From the NCBI GenBank assembly GCA_920105625.2, contig OV050030.1, positions 33,908,516-33,972,515 on the forward strand: a stretch of DNA of 64,000 nucleotides, given 5' to 3'. Numbering within the stretch: position 1 is the stretch's first letter; every line of letters starts with the position of its first letter. The notes beneath the pieces are model-generated. The model saw only the letters and a program-made list of their open reading frames with translations, had not been told where the DNA came from and did not search any database. Positions 60,640-64,000 of this stretch are shown in pieces. The stretch is from Clusia tigrina. Lineage: Eukaryota > Arthropoda > Insecta > Diptera > Clusiidae. The position numbers and the translations under genes were made by a program.

Positions 60640-61719
60640 TATTGTAGGCGTTGTTTTAAGAAAGAACTGAAGTGTTCTGAGTGGTATCTTACTTTTTGGG
60701 TATTAAACGTTTCATAGTGCCTGCAATTGCTCGGAAAGTGAGGCTGAAAGGTGTTTTAGTACTTTATTTCTCGTTTGCTCGAGTAAATTAGTAGGCGATT
60801 ATTTCACTGTTTTAGCTTTTTTCGCACTTGCTTGCGTTCAAATAACATTTTCTTCGTGTTCGATTGCCTTCTAAGTCGATTTCAAGACAGAAGCATGGGG
60901 AGTATTACACTTTCTTTCACTGTCTCAAAGGCTGCGGGCCAAACGAGTGCGAAGCACACCGGTTATTGTACTAAACTCTGTTTTGGTTTTTAATTGTCTA
61001 AAACTGAAATGAGACACAAAGCAGAAAACCCAAAAAAATGTTTTTAAAATGTGATTTTAATGATCTTGATTTGTGATCTTCTGCTTTACTTTGTGGTTAC
61101 TTTGCATTTTGTTATTGGTATTTGGTTTGGTCAAGTTGGCAACACGTTTCTCTGACGACAATCGACAGTCGAGCGAACCAGCGATGTGACTGACATCTCT
61201 CGATTGGAGCTCTGCTGTACTTGCGTACTTCTATAAACAAACTCTTTTTTTCTTTTAGACTTTATTAAGTGCCGCTGATCGTGTCGTTCTGCAGCTGACT
61301 GCGCAGCTGACTGCGGAGCTTATGTTAATTTATCTTGATTTGCATTTCGGACGCTACTGTGGAGAGCGCTGGGCTGGCTCCAAGTCACGAAATGCGGTCT
61401 CAACTGAACTTACTTTTGTATAAAGACAACAAACAACAACAAAAAATACAATAAAAAAAGACTCAGAAAGGCATTCAAATTAAATCAATTAAATATTTTT
61501 AATTTACGAGATTCAAAACCTTCGCTTAATTCCTCGACAACCCAATCCCAGCCAAGCGAAGAGCAAACAGCTGAAGTACCTGCAGCCGAGACCATGGAAA
61601 GTGCACTACAGCAAAACCCAGCAGGGCCAGAAGAACACGCAACTGTGATCTTGAAATGTTTGGACATGAATGAAGGCGTAATTACAAAAGGTGGTGGGGG
61701 CGCACCTTAACCTCCGAAA
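60640..61719. other. Unique DNA upstream of the exon
   Basis: If the minus-strand exon is 5'-most, this is its 5'UTR and promoter side. I see no convincing TATA or initiator. Two CAGCTG E-boxes lie close together in CTGCAGCTGACTGCGCAGCTG near 61291-61312. A 60-codon minus frame at 61485-61667 has no domain. Confidence 0.35.
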
Positions 61720-63000
61720 ACTATGGAAGAAGAAAGAAAACTTTCAAGAAAGTCGGTCTTTTGTCTCACAGAAGATTTGACACTATTAATAATAAGAAAC
61801 ACTTTAACAGAAGCAGTCAAAAGATGCTGGAAAAATAAACAGAAAATCACGAGAAAGTCAGTGAAGAAAAGGAATGTCAAAAGCCGAGGGGTAAGGGCAC
61901 AGAAACCCTTAAGAAACTTTGTAACCTTGGGCTCACAAATGAAATTGATACCAGTTTTCAAAGGAGTAATTAAAATGAGTCAAGAAGAATATCACCATCT
62001 CAAACACTGCTTAAAGAGTTTAAGGAAGCTGGAAGAATCCATTGATAGTCATGAAAAAGTCAGTATAGAAAAGGAAAGTCAAAAGCCGATGGGGAAGTAT
62101 ACAGAAACCCTGTAACCTTGGGTCCCACAAATGACATTGATACCAGTTTTTCAAAAAAAAACGAGCATAAAATGAGTCAAGAAGAATATCACCATCTCAC
62201 ACACTGCCTAAAGGGTTTAAGGAAGCTGGACGAAGCATAGATAATCATGACAAAGTCAGTGAATAAAAGGAAAGTCAAACGCCGCTGAGGAAACACACCG
62301 CAACCCTTAAGAAACTTTGTACCCTTGGTCTGATGTTGATACCATTTTTCAGAACAATCAGAAAATTAAATGAGTAGAGAAGATATTTCCATCTGCAAAA
62401 ATACTCCAAAGATGCTTGAAAAATAAACAGAAAATCATGGGAAAATCTACTGATTTAGAAAGGGAAAGTCAAACTCCGCTGGGGAAGTACACAGAAAATC
62501 CTTCCTTCAGTTGTCTGAGAGCCGATCTTGCTACAAGTGTCTCAAAGCAACAGAAAATAACATGAGTAATGAAGAATGTCACCATCTCCAACACTGCTTA
62601 AAGAGCTTAAGGAAGTTGGAAGATATCCTGAGATAATCATGAGAAAGTCCGGGAACAAACGAAAGGTCAAACACGGCTGGAAAATCCGACAGGACAGCTT
62701 CATAAACTTCTTTCATTTGTCTCACAACCGATTTTTACACAAGTTGTTCAAAGAAGGAGACAAGAAAATTAGTAATGAAGAATGTAACCATCTTAAACAC
62801 TGCTTAAAGAGCTTAAGGAAGCTGGAAGATATCCATAGATAATCATGAGAAAGTCGTTGAACAAACGGAAAGTCAAACACCGCTGGGGAAATACGCAGAA
62901 ACACTTAAGAAATTTTCCTCCTCTGTCTCAAGGGCGATTTCGACACCAGTTCCCGAACAAGTAGAAAAGAAAATGAGTAAAAAGGATGTTATCTAACGAG
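61720..63000. repeat. ~200-bp tandem repeat, about 6.5 units
   Basis: GTCAAA(A/C)(G/C)CCG recurs at 61876, 62078, 62274, 62468, 62666 and 62872, spaced 194-206 bases. Other unit landmarks are ATGAGTAATGAAGAATGTCA, CACTGCTTAAAGAGCTTAAG, GGAAGCTGGAAGA and CTTTGTAACCTTGG. The first units have a 130-codon frame (61723-62115). Later units break that frame, so I treat it as satellite rather than gene. Confidence 0.85.
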
Positions 63001-63315
63001 GATTACAAATAAAACGCAAACAAAGCTGGAAATATATACAATATATAATATAATATATATACAATATAAAATATATATAATATATAGTCTAAAAAGATGC
63101 TGGAAGAATCCAAGGAAAGTCGTCACTCAGTAAACAAAAGTAACCGCTGAGAAATTATACAGAAAACCTTAAAAAACATAACAAAACAAATAGGAGAGGC
63201 ACAATAGTTTGACATCAGATTAACCTAACTAGAACTTTTGTATAGCGGAGAACTGCTCACATATAACGAAACTGATCGTGCAGAAATTGGTGATATAATG
63301 ATGAAAACTCCAGCT
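63001..63315. other. AT-rich spacer
   Basis: It contains a TATATAATATA cluster at 63035-63085 and a fragment (AAAGATGCTGGAAGAATCCA) of the preceding 200-bp unit. Confidence 0.5.
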
Positions 63316-63512
63316 AGGACTAAACTGATGATACAGAATAATGAGGACGCTGATGATGATGACTAAACTGATGATAAAGAATAATAACGATGATGATGAT
63401 GATGACTAAACTGATGATAAAGAATAATGAAGATGAAGATGATGATGATGATGATGACTAAACTGATGATAAAGAATAATGACGATGATGATGATGATGA
63501 CAAATTTGAAGA
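63316..63512. repeat. GATGATGACTAAACTGATGATAAAGAATAA repeat
   Basis: GACTAAACTGATGATAAAGA recurs at 63317, 63361, 63404 and 63456. The spacing grows (44, 43, 52) by expansion of the GAT run. Confidence 0.9.
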
Positions 63513-64000
63513 ATAATGCATGACATACAAGTAAATGTAATATTTATGGACAATTTTGAAGACCATTATTGATTATAAATATTAAATGACATAATTTATG
63601 TTCAAATTTGGAGTGTGTGCAGGTGAACTCATAAGTTATTTTTCAAAAAATGCCATAAAGTTTTCAAAGTTATACCCACAGTTCAATGTAGTAAGGTTAA
63701 TGTAGTATATTGAGATACTTCTATGATGACTTAAGAATAAATCTTGTTCAGCTCCATAGTATTAAATATGGATATATATATATAATCCACACTTTCGTAG
63801 AGATAAACATATTTTTAATTTCTGCTTTTATGACATAGTTTCATCACCTACGAATATAAATAAGAATTCTAGAACATACATATACAAATATAATGTTCTA
63901 GTACTTTATAGAGAATACTTTGTATGTCTATTGAATTGGCCAACATATTGATAATGATTATGAAATTCCAAGTTCCGATTAAAGCGGAGATTATTTAGCA
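63513..64000. other. Unique non-coding DNA
   Basis: No gene is recognised to the window end. Confidence 0.4.

Noticed and set aside
61723..62115. 130-codon plus frame at the start of the 200-bp repeat
   Set aside because: The frame is broken in later units and no domain is recognised, so repeat origin is simpler. A decayed repeated exon cannot be excluded.
1..64000. tRNA, rRNA, snRNA genes or CRISPR
   Set aside because: No tRNA B-box in a plausible cloverleaf, no rRNA-like block, and no spaced palindromic repeat with unique spacers was seen. The tandem arrays have no spacer structure.

Overview
The window looks like non-coding DNA from a higher fly. Tephritid fruit flies are my best guess from overall texture, but this is inference. 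The base composition is AT-rich and mosaic, CAA/CAG trinucleotide runs are scattered throughout, and the relics are I/R1/LOA-like LINEs with a C-terminal zinc knuckle. There is one GC-richer exon-like block. I see no prokaryotic gene organisation, no tRNA or rRNA gene and no CRISPR array.

Layout. 1-3.1 kb is mostly featureless with a short ~80-bp repeat. 3.1-9.1 kb holds a minus-strand LINE 3' end, 1.7 kb of AT-rich tandem repeat, the best-preserved LINE (about 6.58-8.44 kb, plus strand) and a second decayed LINE directly behind it. 11.0-16.8 kb carries a GTACTAAA-type array, a 1.35-kb satellite of 7-bp units, a LINE 3' end and a 22-bp satellite that decays into a ~91-bp periodicity. 17.7-19 kb has a 17-bp minisatellite, another minus-strand LINE 3' end and a hAT-type MITE with a perfect 8-bp target duplication. 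21.9-23.1 kb is a complex repeat. 25.5-26.3 kb is an internally deleted LINE with a CCTTG tail, followed by 1.5 kb of T-rich then A-rich DNA. 31-39 kb is a run of minisatellites, including a 1.8-kb polypyrimidine tract and a 1.7-kb CATATATCT-type array. 40.7-43.4 kb has a 51-bp x5 array, a repeat dense in AACCGGTT sites and a second MITE. 44.9-63.5 kb has a minus-strand LINE 3' end and eight further tandem arrays.

The only convincing protein-coding piece of a host gene is on the minus strand at about 60458-59813. It would encode 215 residues with a Gly/Ala-rich segment and ends at a consensus splice donor. If it is an exon, the DNA to its left is downstream intron on the minus strand and could include much of the window. 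I could not assign the gene.

The strongest unexplained features are three. One is the density and variety of unrelated tandem arrays (more than 20 in 64 kb). Another is the recurrence of one short motif, GTACTAAA/TTTAGTAC, in several separate arrays up to 48 kb apart. The third is a set of related LINE 3' ends that share a 3'UTR core but carry different short tandem tails, one of which equals the arthropod telomere repeat. Most long open frames in the window are by-products of low-complexity repeats and are not annotated as genes.
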